Source of the DNA: Pseudonocardiaceae bacterium
GTDB lineage: Bacteria > Actinomycetota > Actinomycetes > Mycobacteriales > Pseudonocardiaceae
Direction: 5' to 3'
Length of the DNA stretch: 12,880 nucleotides
Assembly: GCA_025937115.1 (NCBI GenBank)
Contig: JAICSB010000045.1
Coordinates: 1 to 12,880, forward strand
The position numbers and the translations under genes are program-made. A model generated the notes under the pieces. It was not told where the DNA came from, made no database searches, and saw only the letters and a list, made by a program, of their open reading frames with translations. This document shows, piece after piece, positions 1-7,495 of the stretch. Every line of letters begins with the position of its first letter. Within the stretch, counting starts at the first letter, position 1.

Positions 1-155
1 CTGCATCGTCGTCGCCGCGTGTCACTGGCGCCGCTCCTCCTCATCGCTTCGCTCTGCATCGTCGTCGCCGCGTGTCACTGGCGCCGCTCCTCCTCATCGC
101 TTCGCTCTGCATCGTCGTCGCCGCGTGTCACTGGCGCCGCTCCTCCTCATCGCTT
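1..155. repeat. 53-bp tandem repeat, about 2.9 copies, MIRU-type
   Basis: Three head-to-tail copies begin at 1, 54 and 107. The first two are 53 bp and identical over their length; the third matches for 49 bp and stops at 155, where the sequence becomes unique mqo coding DNA. The left end is cut by the window, so the copy number is a minimum. Length, the CTGCATCGTCGTC and CCGCTCCTCCTCATCGC motifs, and the position at a gene's 3' end fit the mycobacterial interspersed repetitive units (MIRU) I know from M. tuberculosis. Read on the minus strand, each copy holds a GAGGAGG ribosome-site-like stretch and short start/stop codons, as described for MIRUs. Copy number may vary between strains. Confidence 0.85.
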
Positions 156-1654
156 GCACCGCCGGTCACGACACGCTCCAACCCCAGCACCCTCGTTCCC
201 CAGGAAAACACTTCGTCGTAGAGCGTCGGCTCATCCGACAGCGTCGCCCCGAGCGAGGGAACCATCTCTTTGAGGGCGGGCTGCCAGGCCTGAAAGCGGT
301 TGGCAAAGCACCGTTGCAACACGTCGAGCATGATCGGCACCGCGGTCGACGCGCCGGGCGAACCGCCGAGCAACCCCGCGATGCTCCCGTCGGCCGCACC
401 CACCACGGTGGTGTCGAAGTCGAGCACCCCACCCTTGCGCTTGTCGCGCCGGATCACCTGCACTCGCTGGCCGGCCACCGTCAGCTCCCAGTCCGAACCC
501 GCTGCGGTGGGGGCGAATTCGCGCAGCATGCGCAGCCGGCCCGGTTCGGAGAGCCGCAGCTGGCCGAGCAGGTATCGGACGAGCGCCAGTTGGGTGGCAC
601 CGACACCGAGCAGCGAGGTCAGGTTGTGCGGCTTCACCGAGCGGGGCAGGTCGGTGAAGTGCCCGTGTTTCAAGAACTTCGGTGACCAGCCCGCGTAGGG
701 GCCGAACACCAGCCACGGCTTGCCGTTGACGTAGCGCAGGTCCAGGTGCAGCGCCCCGAGGGGCGGCGCGCCGGGCGCGGGAGCCCCATACACCTTGGCC
801 CGGTGCGCGGTAGTGAGCGCCCGGTTGTCGGCGCGCAGGAACCGCCCGCCGATCGGGAATCCCGCGAAGCCCTTGACCTCGTTGATGCCGGACCTCTGCA
901 GCAGCGGCAGCGCGTGGCCACCGGCCCCGACGAAGACGAATTTGGCGTGGCACCGGCGCTTTTCGCCGGTGCGGCGGTTGCGCATCAGCAGCGTCCAGCC
1001 GCCGTCGGACGTGCGGGTCAGGTTGCGCACCTCGTGGCCGAACAATGCCGTCGCGCCGCCCCGCACGCAAGACCCGATCAGCTGGCGCGACAGCGCACCG
1101 AAGTCGACGTCGGTGCCGTGGGCGGCCCAGTTGAGCGCGGTCGGCGCGGAGAAGTCGCGCTCGGCGGCCATCAACGGCAACCGGCGCGCGAACTCTTGCG
1201 CGTCCTCGATCAATTCGATGCCGGCGAACAGCGGGTTGTCGGCCAAGGCGCGCTGTCGTCGTCGTAGATAGTCGACGCGCCGCGCCCCGCGCACGAAGCT
1301 CGCGTGCGGGACGCGGGTCAGGAAGCGTCGATCGGTCAGGATGCCGTTCTCGACGGCGTAGGCCCAAAATTGGCGGGTCACCTGAAACTGTTCGTTGATG
1401 CGCACCGCTTTACCGATGTCGATCGAGCCGTCGGCGCGCTGCGGGGTGTAGTTGAGCTCGCACAGCGCCGAATGCCCGGTGCCCGCGTTGTTCCAGGGGT
1501 CGCTGCTTTCGGCGGCGACGGCGTCGAGACGCTCGACGAAGGTCATCGACCAATCCGGCTGCAGCCGGCGCAGCAACGCGCCCAGCGTCGCGCTCATGAT
1601 GCCCGCGCCCACCAGCGCGACATCCGTGCGCGTGGTTGTGGCTAGCGATGACAC
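128..1654 (-). CDS. mqo: Malate:quinone oxidoreductase
   Basis: FAD-dependent, membrane-associated enzyme that oxidises malate to oxaloacetate and passes electrons to the quinone pool, bypassing NAD-linked malate dehydrogenase. Visible: the N-terminal FAD-binding [11 protein letters not shown] (residues about 15-25), the family block [17 protein letters not shown] (about 55-71) and the C-terminal [16 protein letters not shown] (about 424-439). The reading frame is open to 1747, but homologues begin just before TDVALVGAG, so I chose the GTG at 1654-1652, which has a GAGGGAAGG ribosome site about 13 bases upstream; this gives 508 residues against about 490 in the M. tuberculosis protein as I recall it. 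The excess is mostly C-terminal: the last eight residues, SDEEERRQ, and the TGA stop lie inside the MIRU-type repeat. No frameshift is seen. The gene diverges from the hydrolase at 1766. Confidence 0.93.
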   Translation of the reverse strand: MSSLATTTRTDVALVGAGIMSATLGALLRRLQPDWSMTFVERLDAVAAESSDPWNNAGTGHSALCELNYTPQRADGSIDIGKAVRINEQFQVTRQFWAYAVENGILTDRRFLTRVPHASFVRGARRVDYLRRRQRALADNPLFAGIELIEDAQEFARRLPLMAAERDFSAPTALNWAAHGTDVDFGALSRQLIGSCVRGGATALFGHEVRNLTRTSDGGWTLLMRNRRTGEKRRCHAKFVFVGAGGHALPLLQRSGINEVKGFAGFPIGGRFLRADNRALTTAHRAKVYGAPAPGAPPLGALHLDLRYVNGKPWLVFGPYAGWSPKFLKHGHFTDLPRSVKPHNLTSLLGVGATQLALVRYLLGQLRLSEPGRLRMLREFAPTAAGSDWELTVAGQRVQVIRRDKRKGGVLDFDTTVVGAADGSIAGLLGGSPGASTAVPIMLDVLQRCFANRFQAWQPALKEMVPSLGATLSDEPTLYDEVFSWGTRVLGLERVVTGGASDEEERRQ

Positions 1655-1691
1655 CGGCGTGTAGGTCCTTCCCTCGACTGGGCCGATCCCC

Positions 1692-1720
1692 AGGTTATCC
1701 CGAGGCAAACTGAGCCCGAA
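1692..1720 (-). promoter_or_regulatory. Candidate promoter of mqo
   Basis: On the minus strand a TAACCT hexamer (1697-1692) fits the mycobacterial -10 pattern TAnnnT and lies 17 bases from a weak -35, TTCGGG (1720-1715). Transcription would start near 1685, leaving a leader of about 30 bases with the GAGGGAAGG ribosome site (1676-1668) before the GTG at 1654. Match by eye only. Confidence 0.4.
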
Positions 1721-1753
1721 CGACGTGCGGCTCCCCGTGCCCAGCAAAAGCTC

Positions 1754-1768
1754 TAAGCTTGCTGCGTG
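1754..1768 (+). promoter_or_regulatory. -10 box with leaderless GTG start of the hydrolase gene
   Basis: TAAGCT at 1754-1759 fits the TAnnnT -10 pattern. The GTG start codon at 1766 begins exactly six bases later, where transcription is expected to begin. No Shine-Dalgarno sequence lies in the six bases between. This is the arrangement typical of leaderless mycobacterial transcripts, and it supports this start codon. Confidence 0.6.
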
Positions 1769-2797
1769 ACTGGCTGGGTGCCCGATGTCCTACCTGGATA
1801 TTGGCAGCGCACCATCGCGCTCGGCTCCGATCCCGCCGGTGAGGGCGACATCGTGGCGACCCTGATCCGGCGCGGGCCGGAACCGGGAACCCCCGGCGGC
1901 CAGGCAGGCCCGGCCGGGCGGGCGGTGCTGGCGGTCCACGGCTACACCGATTACTTCTTCCACACCGAACTCGCCGAACACTTCGCCGCCCGCGGCTTCG
2001 CCTTCTACGCGCAGGACCTGCACAAGTGCGGGCGGTCGCGGCGCGACGGCCAGACACCGCACTTCATCACCGACCTCGCCCACTACGACACCGAGCTCGA
2101 GCACGCGCTGGGCGTTGTGAGCGCGCAGGCCCGCGACGTGCTGGTGTACGGGCATTCCGCCGGTGGACTCATCGTGTCGTTATGGCTGGACCGGTTGCGC
2201 CGCCGCAACCCGGCCGCGCACGCGCGCGTCGGCGGCCTGGTGCTCAACAGCCCGTTCTTGGAGCTGCCCGGTCCGGCCGTCCTGCGGCATTCCGCGACCG
2301 TGCCGCTGATCGCCGGCCTGTCGCGGGTGCGGTCCAAGGGCGTGGCCCGGTCGCCGGTTGAGGGCGGCTACGGCACCACGTTGCATCGTGACTATGGCGG
2401 GCAATTCGACTACAACCTGCAGTGGAAACCCGTTGGCGGGTTCCCGATCACCTTCGGCTGGCTGCATGCCATCCGTCGCGCCCAGGCCCGGCTGCATCGC
2501 GGCCTCGACGTCGGCGTGCCGAATCTGATCCTGCGGTCGGACCACAGCGTGCAGGAGACCCCGGACCCCGCGTCCATGCGGTGCGGCGACGCGGTCCTCG
2601 ACGTCACCCAGATCGCCCGGTGGGCCGGCTGCATCGGGAACCGCAGCACCATCGTTCCGGTGGTCGATGCCAAACACGACGTGTTCTTGTCGATGGACGG
2701 GCCGCGCGGAGTCGCCTATCGGGAACTGGATCTCTGGCTGGACGAGTATCTGCCCACCAACAACAACGACACCCCAGCGTCGTACGGAGAGGGGTGA
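1766..2797 (+). CDS. Alpha/beta hydrolase (serine hydrolase, lysophospholipase-like)
   Basis: Predicted cytoplasmic serine hydrolase of 343 residues, without a signal peptide. Visible: HGYTDY (about 58-63) for the oxyanion loop, the nucleophile elbow GHSAGG with Ser131, an acid candidate at RSDHS (Asp259) and the catalytic His304 in DAKHDVFLS. The layout resembles the serine aminopeptidase S33/monoacylglycerol lipase group, but the substrate cannot be read from the sequence. It is the counterpart of M. tuberculosis Rv2854 as I recall it, there also just upstream of mycothione reductase. The GTG start at 1766 follows a -10 box by six bases, so translation is probably leaderless. The stop at 2795-2797 is four bases before mtr, so the two genes very likely share a transcript. 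A link to mycothiol metabolism is only suggested by this neighbourhood. Confidence 0.9.
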   Translation: MTGWVPDVLPGYWQRTIALGSDPAGEGDIVATLIRRGPEPGTPGGQAGPAGRAVLAVHGYTDYFFHTELAEHFAARGFAFYAQDLHKCGRSRRDGQTPHFITDLAHYDTELEHALGVVSAQARDVLVYGHSAGGLIVSLWLDRLRRRNPAAHARVGGLVLNSPFLELPGPAVLRHSATVPLIAGLSRVRSKGVARSPVEGGYGTTLHRDYGGQFDYNLQWKPVGGFPITFGWLHAIRRAQARLHRGLDVGVPNLILRSDHSVQETPDPASMRCGDAVLDVTQIARWAGCIGNRSTIVPVVDAKHDVFLSMDGPRGVAYRELDLWLDEYLPTNNNDTPASYGEG

Positions 2798-2801
2798 GGG
2801 T

Positions 2802-4181
2802 GTGGAGACCTACGACGTCGCGATCATCGGAACCGGTTCGGGCAACAGCATTCTCGATGACCGCTTCGCCGACAAGCGGGTGGCGATCTGCGAGCAGGGC
2901 ACGTTCGGGGGCACGTGCCTGAACGTCGGGTGCATCCCGACCAAGATGTTCGTCTACGCCGGCGAGGTCGCCCAGACGGTCCGGGAGGCAGCGCGTTTCG
3001 GCGTCGACGCGCACATCGAGCAGGTGCGCTGGGACGACATCGTCTCGCGGGTCTTCGGGCGCATCGATCCGATCGGGGTCAGCGGTGAGGACTATCGGAA
3101 TTCCGCGCCCAATATCGATGTGTACAAGCAGCACACCCGGTTCGGTCCGGTCCAGACCGATGGGCGCTACCTGTTGCGCACCGACGCCGGCGACGAGTTC
3201 ACCGCCGACCAGGTGGTGATCGCGGCCGGGGCGCGGGCCGTGGTTCCCCCGGCGATACTCGAGTCGGGTGCGACCTACCACACCAGCGACACGATCATGC
3301 GAATCCCCGAGCTGCCTGAACATTTGGTGATCGTCGGTGGCGGTTTCGTGGCGGCCGAATTCGCACACATCTTCTCCTGTCTGGGCTCGCGGGTCACCAT
3401 GGTGGTCCGGGGCTCCACCCTGCTGCGGCATTGCGATGACGTGCTCTGCGAACGCTTCACCCGAATCGCGGCGACCAAATGGGAACTGCACACCCATCGC
3501 AACGTCGTGGGCGTCACCGACCGCGGCCCGGGCGTCGCGGTGCGGCTCGACGACGGTCGCACCGTGGACGCCGACGCGCTGCTGGTGGCGACCGGCCGCG
3601 TGGCCAACGGCGATCAGCTCGACGCCGAGCAGGCCGGCGTCGCGATCGAGGACGGCCTCGTCGTTGTCGACGAGCACCAGCGAACCACGGCGCGTGGCGT
3701 TTTCGCCCTCGGCGACGTCTCCTCCCCGTATCAGCTCAAGCACGTCGCCAACCACGAGGCGCGTGTCGTGCAGCACAATCTGCTGTGCGACTGGGACGAC
3801 ACCGACGCGATGGCCGTCACCGACCATCGCTACGTGCCGTCCGCGGTGTTCACCGATCCGCAGATCGCCTCCGTCGGGCTGACCGAAAACCAGGCTATAG
3901 CACAGGGTTTCAAGATTTCGGTGAAGATCCAGGACTACGGTGACGTCGCCTACGGCTGGGCGTCGGAGGACACCACCGGGATCGTCAAGCTCATCGCCGA
4001 GCGCGGCACCGGGCGGCTGCTGGGCGCGCACATCATGGGCCATCAGGCCTCGTCGATCATCCAGCCGTTGATCCAGGCGATGAGCTTCGGGCTTACCGCG
4101 CCGCAGATGGCGCGCGGGCAGTACTGGATCCACCCGGCGCTGGCCGAGGTGGTGGAGAACGCGCTACTGGGTCTGCGCTGA
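2802..4181 (+). CDS. mtr: Mycothione reductase
   Basis: NADPH- and FAD-dependent disulfide reductase that returns oxidised mycothiol (mycothione) to its thiol form; mycothiol is the actinobacterial counterpart of glutathione. The 459-residue product has the FAD motif IIGTGSGN (8-15), the redox pair C39-C44 in GGTCLNVGCIPTKM, the second nucleotide-binding motif VIVGGGFVAAEFAH, an FAD motif GVFALGDVSSPYQLKH, and the C-terminal His444-Glu449 pair (HPALAE) that acts as base in this family. Length and sequence match M. tuberculosis Rv2855 closely as I recall it. The GTG start at 2802 is four bases after the hydrolase stop, behind a purine-rich GAGAGGGGTGAGGG site that overlaps the end of that gene. 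The gene ends eight bases before the convergent Fur-family gene. Confidence 0.96.
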   Translation: METYDVAIIGTGSGNSILDDRFADKRVAICEQGTFGGTCLNVGCIPTKMFVYAGEVAQTVREAARFGVDAHIEQVRWDDIVSRVFGRIDPIGVSGEDYRNSAPNIDVYKQHTRFGPVQTDGRYLLRTDAGDEFTADQVVIAAGARAVVPPAILESGATYHTSDTIMRIPELPEHLVIVGGGFVAAEFAHIFSCLGSRVTMVVRGSTLLRHCDDVLCERFTRIAATKWELHTHRNVVGVTDRGPGVAVRLDDGRTVDADALLVATGRVANGDQLDAEQAGVAIEDGLVVVDEHQRTTARGVFALGDVSSPYQLKHVANHEARVVQHNLLCDWDDTDAMAVTDHRYVPSAVFTDPQIASVGLTENQAIAQGFKISVKIQDYGDVAYGWASEDTTGIVKLIAERGTGRLLGAHIMGHQASSIIQPLIQAMSFGLTAPQMARGQYWIHPALAEVVENALLGLR

Positions 4182-4196
4182 GGTCAGCTTCAGCGC
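4175..4196. terminator. Hairpin between convergent mtr and Fur-family genes
   Basis: GCGCTGA (4175-4181) and TCAGCGC (4190-4196) form a perfect 7-bp stem around an 8-base loop. The left arm contains the mtr stop codon and the right arm contains the stop codon of the opposing gene. There is no T-tract, as is usual for mycobacterial terminators. It could stop or stabilise transcripts from both sides. Confidence 0.5.
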
Positions 4197-4723
4197 GGCC
4201 GAGCGGACGGCTTGTCGTCCTGACACTGGGGACACAGACCGTGCAGCGTCAGCCCCGCCGCCTCCGAGAGCGCGAACGAGCTGCCCGCCATCGCATGCTC
4301 GAGCGCCAGGCTCAGCCGGCGAGCGGGTACCTCGATGAGCGTGCCGCACTTCGTGCAGACCGCGTGGTGGTGCGGGGCGGTGGCCAGCCCGTAGGTCGTG
4401 ACGCCGCCGTCGAGGGTCAGCGCGTGCAACACCCCCTGATCGACCAGGGTGGTCACCGTGCGGTAGACGGTGGCCACGTCCGGCGCCTGGGCCCCCGGGG
4501 GAAGGCACGCGCGCATCCGCTTGTCGATCTCGGCCACCGACAGGTGTCCGTTGACCGGTTCGAGCACCGCCAGCACCTGGATCCGGGAAGCCATCCGCCG
4601 CAGCCCGCGAGCACGCAACAGATCGCCGATCCTCTCGGTGACCGACGCGTCGAGCGCAGACGGCTTGGGCGTCACCGGTTCAGTGTCGCGCCGCGGCGCC
4701 GGGATCGCCAGCTTTCGCCACAA
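4190..4723 (-). CDS. Fur-family metal-dependent transcriptional regulator
   Basis: DNA-binding repressor of the Fur/Zur/Nur superfamily, 177 residues from the TTG at 4723. Visible: the winged-helix N-terminal domain (about 33-105) with GLRRMASRIQVLAVL and the recognition helix PDVATVYRTVTTLVDQG (81-97), then the dimer and metal domain with HHHAVCTKCG (118-127) and a second CPQC (164-167), giving the four-cysteine structural zinc site. I chose TTG because GGAG lies six bases before it; a GTG at 4675 (161 residues, no clear ribosome site) is a real alternative, since the DNA-binding domain starts well after it. The gene is divergent from nicT and sits beside hypAB and the hydrogenase, so nickel sensing (Nur-like) is a reasonable inference, but Fur-family metal choice cannot be decided from these motifs; zinc or iron remain possible. 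Confidence 0.88.
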   Translation of the reverse strand: MWRKLAIPAPRRDTEPVTPKPSALDASVTERIGDLLRARGLRRMASRIQVLAVLEPVNGHLSVAEIDKRMRACLPPGAQAPDVATVYRTVTTLVDQGVLHALTLDGGVTTYGLATAPHHHAVCTKCGTLIEVPARRLSLALEHAMAGSSFALSEAAGLTLHGLCPQCQDDKPSARPR

Positions 4724-4750
4724 TCACAGCTCCACGATTCTGCGATTCAC

Positions 4751-4780
4751 TTGCATCTGGCGCGACGCGGAACTTACAGT
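4751..4780 (+). promoter_or_regulatory. Candidate sigma-A-type promoter of nicT
   Basis: TTGCAT (4751-4756) and TACAGT (4775-4780) are separated by 18 bases, and both fit mycobacterial housekeeping promoter hexamers. Transcription would start near 4787, giving a leader of about 46 bases before the GTG at 4833. The stretch 4724-4774, shared with the divergent Fur-family gene, contains a GATTCTGCGATTC direct repeat (4736-4748) just upstream of the -35. It is not a palindrome, so I do not call it an operator. Confidence 0.55.
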
Positions 4781-4832
4781 CGTGCCGGTTGTTCACTGCC
4801 CGATACCGCAAGGACGCGCCGGAAGGACCCCA

Positions 4833-5972
4833 GTGGCCAGCACCGAGATCGCCCGGCGGCCGTCACGGACGACCAGGCTTCTCGGCGCGCTGACACCGGC
4901 GGAGTGGTGGCGCCTGGCCTCGATGCTGGCGGCCATCGTCGCGCTGCACCTGATCGGCTGGTTCACGCTGGTGTTGATCGTGGCGCCGGCGCAATACAGC
5001 CTGGGCGGCAAAGCTTTTGGCATTGGCATCGGATTGACCGCTTACACGCTGGGCATGCGGCATGCGTTTGACGCCGACCACATCGCCGCCATCGACAACA
5101 CCACCCGCAAGCTGATGAACGATGGGCAGCGCCCGCTGGCCGTCGGCTTCTTCTTTTCGCTGGGCCATTCCACGGTGGTCTTCGGGTTGGCGGTGTTGCT
5201 GGCATGCGGGGTGAAGACGCTCGTCGGGCCGGTCAAGGACGACTCCTCGACGCTGCACCACTACACGGGGTTGATCGGCACCAGCGTCTCCGGTCTCTTC
5301 CTGTATGCGATCGCCCTTCTCAACGTCATCGTCCTGGTCGGCATCCTGCGGGTGTTCGCGCGGCTGCGCCGAGGCGAATACGACCCCGAGACGGACGGGG
5401 CCGAACTGGAGCGGCAACTGCAAAGCCGCGGACTGATGAACCGGCTGCTCGGCCGCCTCACCAAGTCGATCACCAAATCCTGGCACTGCTATCCCGTCGG
5501 GCTGTTGTTCGGGCTGGGTTTCGACACCGCCACCGAGATCGGGCTCCTGGTGCTGGCCGGCACCAGCGCCGCCGCCGGGCTGCCGTGGTACGCGATCATG
5601 TGCCTGCCGGTGCTGTTCACGGCCGGCATGTGCCTCCTGGACACCATCGACGGATCGTTCATGAATTTCGCCTACGGATGGGCCTTTTCCAATCCGGTGC
5701 GCAAGATCTACTACAACATCACCATCACCGCGCTGTCGGTGGCGGTCGCCCTGCTCATCGGGAGCGTCGAACTCCTCGTCCTTTTCGCCGACCAGTTCGG
5801 TTGGCGGGGCACGTTCTGGAACTGGATCGGCGGGCTGGACCTCAACGCGGTCGGCTACGTCGTCGTCGGCATGTTCGTCATCACGTGGGCGGTGGCCCTG
5901 CTCATCTGGCGCTACGGACGCATCGAAGACAGGTGGGGCCCCGCTGATCTCGGAACCGAAACCGCGACCTAG
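4833..5972 (+). CDS. nicT: NiCoT-family nickel (cobalt) transporter
   Basis: Secondary transporter of the NiCoT family that brings Ni2+ (possibly Co2+) across the cytoplasmic membrane. The 379-residue product shows the family signature RHAFDADHIAAIDN (76-89, with the H-x4-D-H metal motif H77-D82-H83), LGHSTVVFGLA (110-120), LGFDTATEIGLLVL and GMCLLDTIDGSFMNFAYG, within about eight hydrophobic segments and a charged central loop. The frame is open far upstream, but the GTG at 4833 is preceded by GGAAGGA at a five-base spacing and fits the length of M. tuberculosis NicT (about 370 residues). A promoter lies just upstream and the gene diverges from the Fur-family regulator. It leads into hypA-hypB and a [NiFe]-hydrogenase, so its main job here is probably nickel supply for that enzyme; urease, if present elsewhere, would also benefit. 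Confidence 0.95.
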   Translation: MASTEIARRPSRTTRLLGALTPAEWWRLASMLAAIVALHLIGWFTLVLIVAPAQYSLGGKAFGIGIGLTAYTLGMRHAFDADHIAAIDNTTRKLMNDGQRPLAVGFFFSLGHSTVVFGLAVLLACGVKTLVGPVKDDSSTLHHYTGLIGTSVSGLFLYAIALLNVIVLVGILRVFARLRRGEYDPETDGAELERQLQSRGLMNRLLGRLTKSITKSWHCYPVGLLFGLGFDTATEIGLLVLAGTSAAAGLPWYAIMCLPVLFTAGMCLLDTIDGSFMNFAYGWAFSNPVRKIYYNITITALSVAVALLIGSVELLVLFADQFGWRGTFWNWIGGLDLNAVGYVVVGMFVITWAVALLIWRYGRIEDRWGPADLGTETAT

Positions 5973-6054
5973 CCACCGATCCGGTCGATGAGAGGCTCAC
6001 CGATCAGGGCCGTTCGGGTGTAGAACAGTGCTCATGGGCGCCCTCGCTTCAGCC

Positions 6055-6095
6055 CACCGGTCGGACGGACCCCGGGCACCGGTGATCCACGGTGC
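6055..6095 (+). other. Two mutually exclusive hairpins over the hypA start
   Basis: CACCGGT (6055-6061) can pair with ACCGGTG (6078-6084), a 7-bp stem with a 16-base loop. Alternatively GCACCG (6076-6081) can pair with CGGTGC (6090-6095), a 6-bp stem with an 8-base loop that buries the hypA GTG start (6092-6094). The two stems share bases 6078-6081, so only one can form. No Shine-Dalgarno of good quality lies in the region. In GC-rich DNA such pairings can occur by chance. Confidence 0.3.
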
Positions 6096-6427
6096 ATGAG
6101 CTGTCGTTGTGCGAAGCGATCGCCGGTGTGGTCAAAGGCCACGCCGACGGCCGGCACGTCGACGTGGTGCGCGTGCGGGTCGGCGCGCTCCGCCAGGTGG
6201 TGCCGGAGTCGTTGTCCTTCTGCTGGACGCTGGTGCGGGACGCCGAGGACATGCCCGACGCCGAACTGGAACTCGAATGCGTCAGCGCCGAGGTGAAGTG
6301 CCGTGCGTGCGGCCGGCAATCCGAGATCGAATCGCCGTGGTCGATCTGGTGTCCGCGCTGCGACAGTTCCGACGTCGAAGTGCTGCGCGGCAACGAATTC
6401 TTGGTGACGTCATTGGACGTCTCGTGA
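6092..6427 (+). CDS. hypA: Hydrogenase nickel-insertion chaperone HypA
   Basis: Small metallochaperone that, with HypB, delivers Ni2+ to the large-subunit precursor of [NiFe]-hydrogenase. The 111-residue product begins MHELSLCEAI, where the N-terminal Met-His2 is the nickel site of the family. The zinc loop is intact: C70-x2-C73 (CRAC) and C87-x2-C90 (CPRC). The GTG start at 6092 is fixed by the need for His at position 2. There is no convincing ribosome site, and the start can be enclosed in a hairpin. It lies 119 bp after nicT and 57 bp before hypB, probably in one operon with them. The intergenic space before it shows no promoter I would defend. Confidence 0.96.
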   Translation: MHELSLCEAIAGVVKGHADGRHVDVVRVRVGALRQVVPESLSFCWTLVRDAEDMPDAELELECVSAEVKCRACGRQSEIESPWSIWCPRCDSSDVEVLRGNEFLVTSLDVS

Positions 6428-6445
6428 ACACGGGCCCCGCGGCGT

Positions 6446-6463
6446 CATCTGCATCGTCAGATG
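6446..6463 (+). other. Small hairpin between hypA and hypB
   Basis: CATCTG (6446-6451) and CAGATG (6458-6463) form a 6-bp stem with a 6-base loop, 19 bases after the hypA stop and just before the GAAAGG ribosome site of hypB (6471-6476). It may affect mRNA stability between the two genes; chance occurrence is possible. Confidence 0.3.
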
Positions 6464-6484
6464 CCACATCGAAAGGTGTTGAGC

Positions 6485-7258
6485 ATGGGTAGATTTCATC
6501 GGCACGACGACGGCACGGTGCACACCCACTCCCACGATCACCCGGCCCACGAGCACGACCACGGCGATCACAGTAGCTACCGGACCGGCGGCCAGCGCAT
6601 CGATGTCCTGGAGGCGATCTTCGCCGAGAACGACCTGCTCGCCGAGACCAACCGGGCGGCGTTCGAGAGCAACGGGGTCCGCACCCTCAACCTGATGAGC
6701 TCTCCCGGATCGGGCAAGACCACGGTCCTGCAGGCGACGCTCGACGAACTCGGCGGCGAGCTCGCGATCGGGGTGATCGAGGGCGATATTGCCACCGATC
6801 TGGACGCGGCCAAGCTCAGCGGCCGCGGCGCCCAGGTGTCACTACTGAATACCAGCAACGGATTTGGCGGCGAATGCCATCTCGACGCTCCCATGGTCGG
6901 CCGGGCGCTGGGGGGCCTCGACCTCCCCGTTCTGGACCTCGTCGTCATCGAGAACGTCGGCAATCTGGTCTGCCCGGCCGAGTTCGACGTCGGCGAGCAC
7001 GCCAAGGCCATGGTCTATTCGGTGACCGAGGGCGAGGACAAGCCGCTGAAGTATCCGGTGATGTTCCGGTCGGTGGATGTGGTGCTCCTCAACAAAATCG
7101 ACCTGGTGCCCCACCTCGACGTGGACGTCGACGCCTATATCGCCCATATCCGTGCAGTCAACGCGGCGGCGACGATCTTGCCGGTCAGTGCGCGCACCGG
7201 CGACGGGATGGGCGCCTGGTTCGGCTGGCTGCGGCACTTCGCGGCAGGCGACGCGTGA
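6485..7258 (+). CDS. hypB: Hydrogenase nickel-incorporation GTPase HypB
   Basis: SIMIBI-class GTPase that releases nickel to the hydrogenase large subunit with HypA. The 257-residue product opens with a histidine-rich tail (ten His in residues 5-29, HTHSHDHPAHEHDHGDH), as in nickel-storing HypB proteins; the CxxGCxxx nickel motif of E. coli HypB is absent. The GTPase domain has the P-loop SSPGSGKTT (72-80), VIEGDIATD, the metal-site region ECHLDAPMV, ENVGNLVCPAEFD with its conserved cysteine, and the guanine-specificity motif NKIDLV. The ATG at 6485 has GAAAGG eight bases upstream; an in-frame start at 6461 lacks this. The gene follows hypA and precedes the structural genes by 269 bp, a gap with its own candidate promoter. 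Confidence 0.97.
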   Translation: MGRFHRHDDGTVHTHSHDHPAHEHDHGDHSSYRTGGQRIDVLEAIFAENDLLAETNRAAFESNGVRTLNLMSSPGSGKTTVLQATLDELGGELAIGVIEGDIATDLDAAKLSGRGAQVSLLNTSNGFGGECHLDAPMVGRALGGLDLPVLDLVVIENVGNLVCPAEFDVGEHAKAMVYSVTEGEDKPLKYPVMFRSVDVVLLNKIDLVPHLDVDVDAYIAHIRAVNAAATILPVSARTGDGMGAWFGWLRHFAAGDA

Positions 7259-7293
7259 ACGGCGCTCGTCCGAAGCGGTTCCGGGCCCCGCGC

Positions 7294-7314
7294 TCCTGCA
7301 AAGCGTTCGCAGGA
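7294..7314 (+). terminator. Weak hairpin after hypB
   Basis: TCCTGC (7294-7299) and GCAGGA (7309-7314) form a perfect 6-bp stem with a 9-base loop, 36 bases after the hypB stop. No T-tract follows. It could separate the nicT-hypAB transcript from the hydrogenase structural operon, which has its own promoter downstream. Confidence 0.35.
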
Positions 7315-7417
7315 CAACCCGCCTCGCGTCAGCTGGCCTGGCTCGTCGAATCACCCAGGCGCACGGCGTCTTTCGGTGTTATGCAACGCGTGACTATTAG
7401 TGGCTGGGGCCGCACCG

Positions 7418-7446
7418 TTGACAACGCTCGATAGCGGGAGTAGACC
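7418..7446 (+). promoter_or_regulatory. Candidate promoter of the hydrogenase structural operon
   Basis: A perfect TTGACA (7418-7423) lies 17 bases before TAGACC (7441-7446), a partial -10. Transcription would start near 7453, leaving a leader of about 75 bases before hhyS. The -35 sits within an inverted repeat, CGTTG-A-CAACG (7416-7426), which might be an operator. I found no DosR-type palindrome by eye in the 269-bp gap (7259-7527), although hypoxia and carbon limitation are known inducers of this hydrogenase class in M. smegmatis. Confidence 0.45.
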
Positions 7447-7495
7447 CAAAAAATAGCGCTGCGCAAGTGGGCCGACGGTCGACTCCGGCGGCGCA

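Noticed and set aside
1..155. CRISPR array
   Set aside because: The repeats are directly adjacent with no spacers, so this is a tandem repeat.
231..1367. 378-codon minus-strand frame inside mqo
   Set aside because: Arginine- and alanine-rich out-of-frame translation of mqo; no family motif.
1655..1747. N-terminal extension of mqo to 1747
   Set aside because: The extra residues have no match to the family's start and would cover the divergent promoter region; GTG at 1654 has a ribosome site.
2604..4133. 509-codon open frame on the minus strand across mtr
   Set aside because: Antisense to an unmistakable mycothione reductase gene; composition-driven.
4724..4774. Palindromic Fur or Zur box upstream of nicT
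   Set aside because: Only a GATTC direct repeat is visible, not an inverted repeat of Fur-box type.
7360..7440. DosR-type operator upstream of hhyS
   Set aside because: No 18-20 base palindrome resembling the DosR box could be found by eye.
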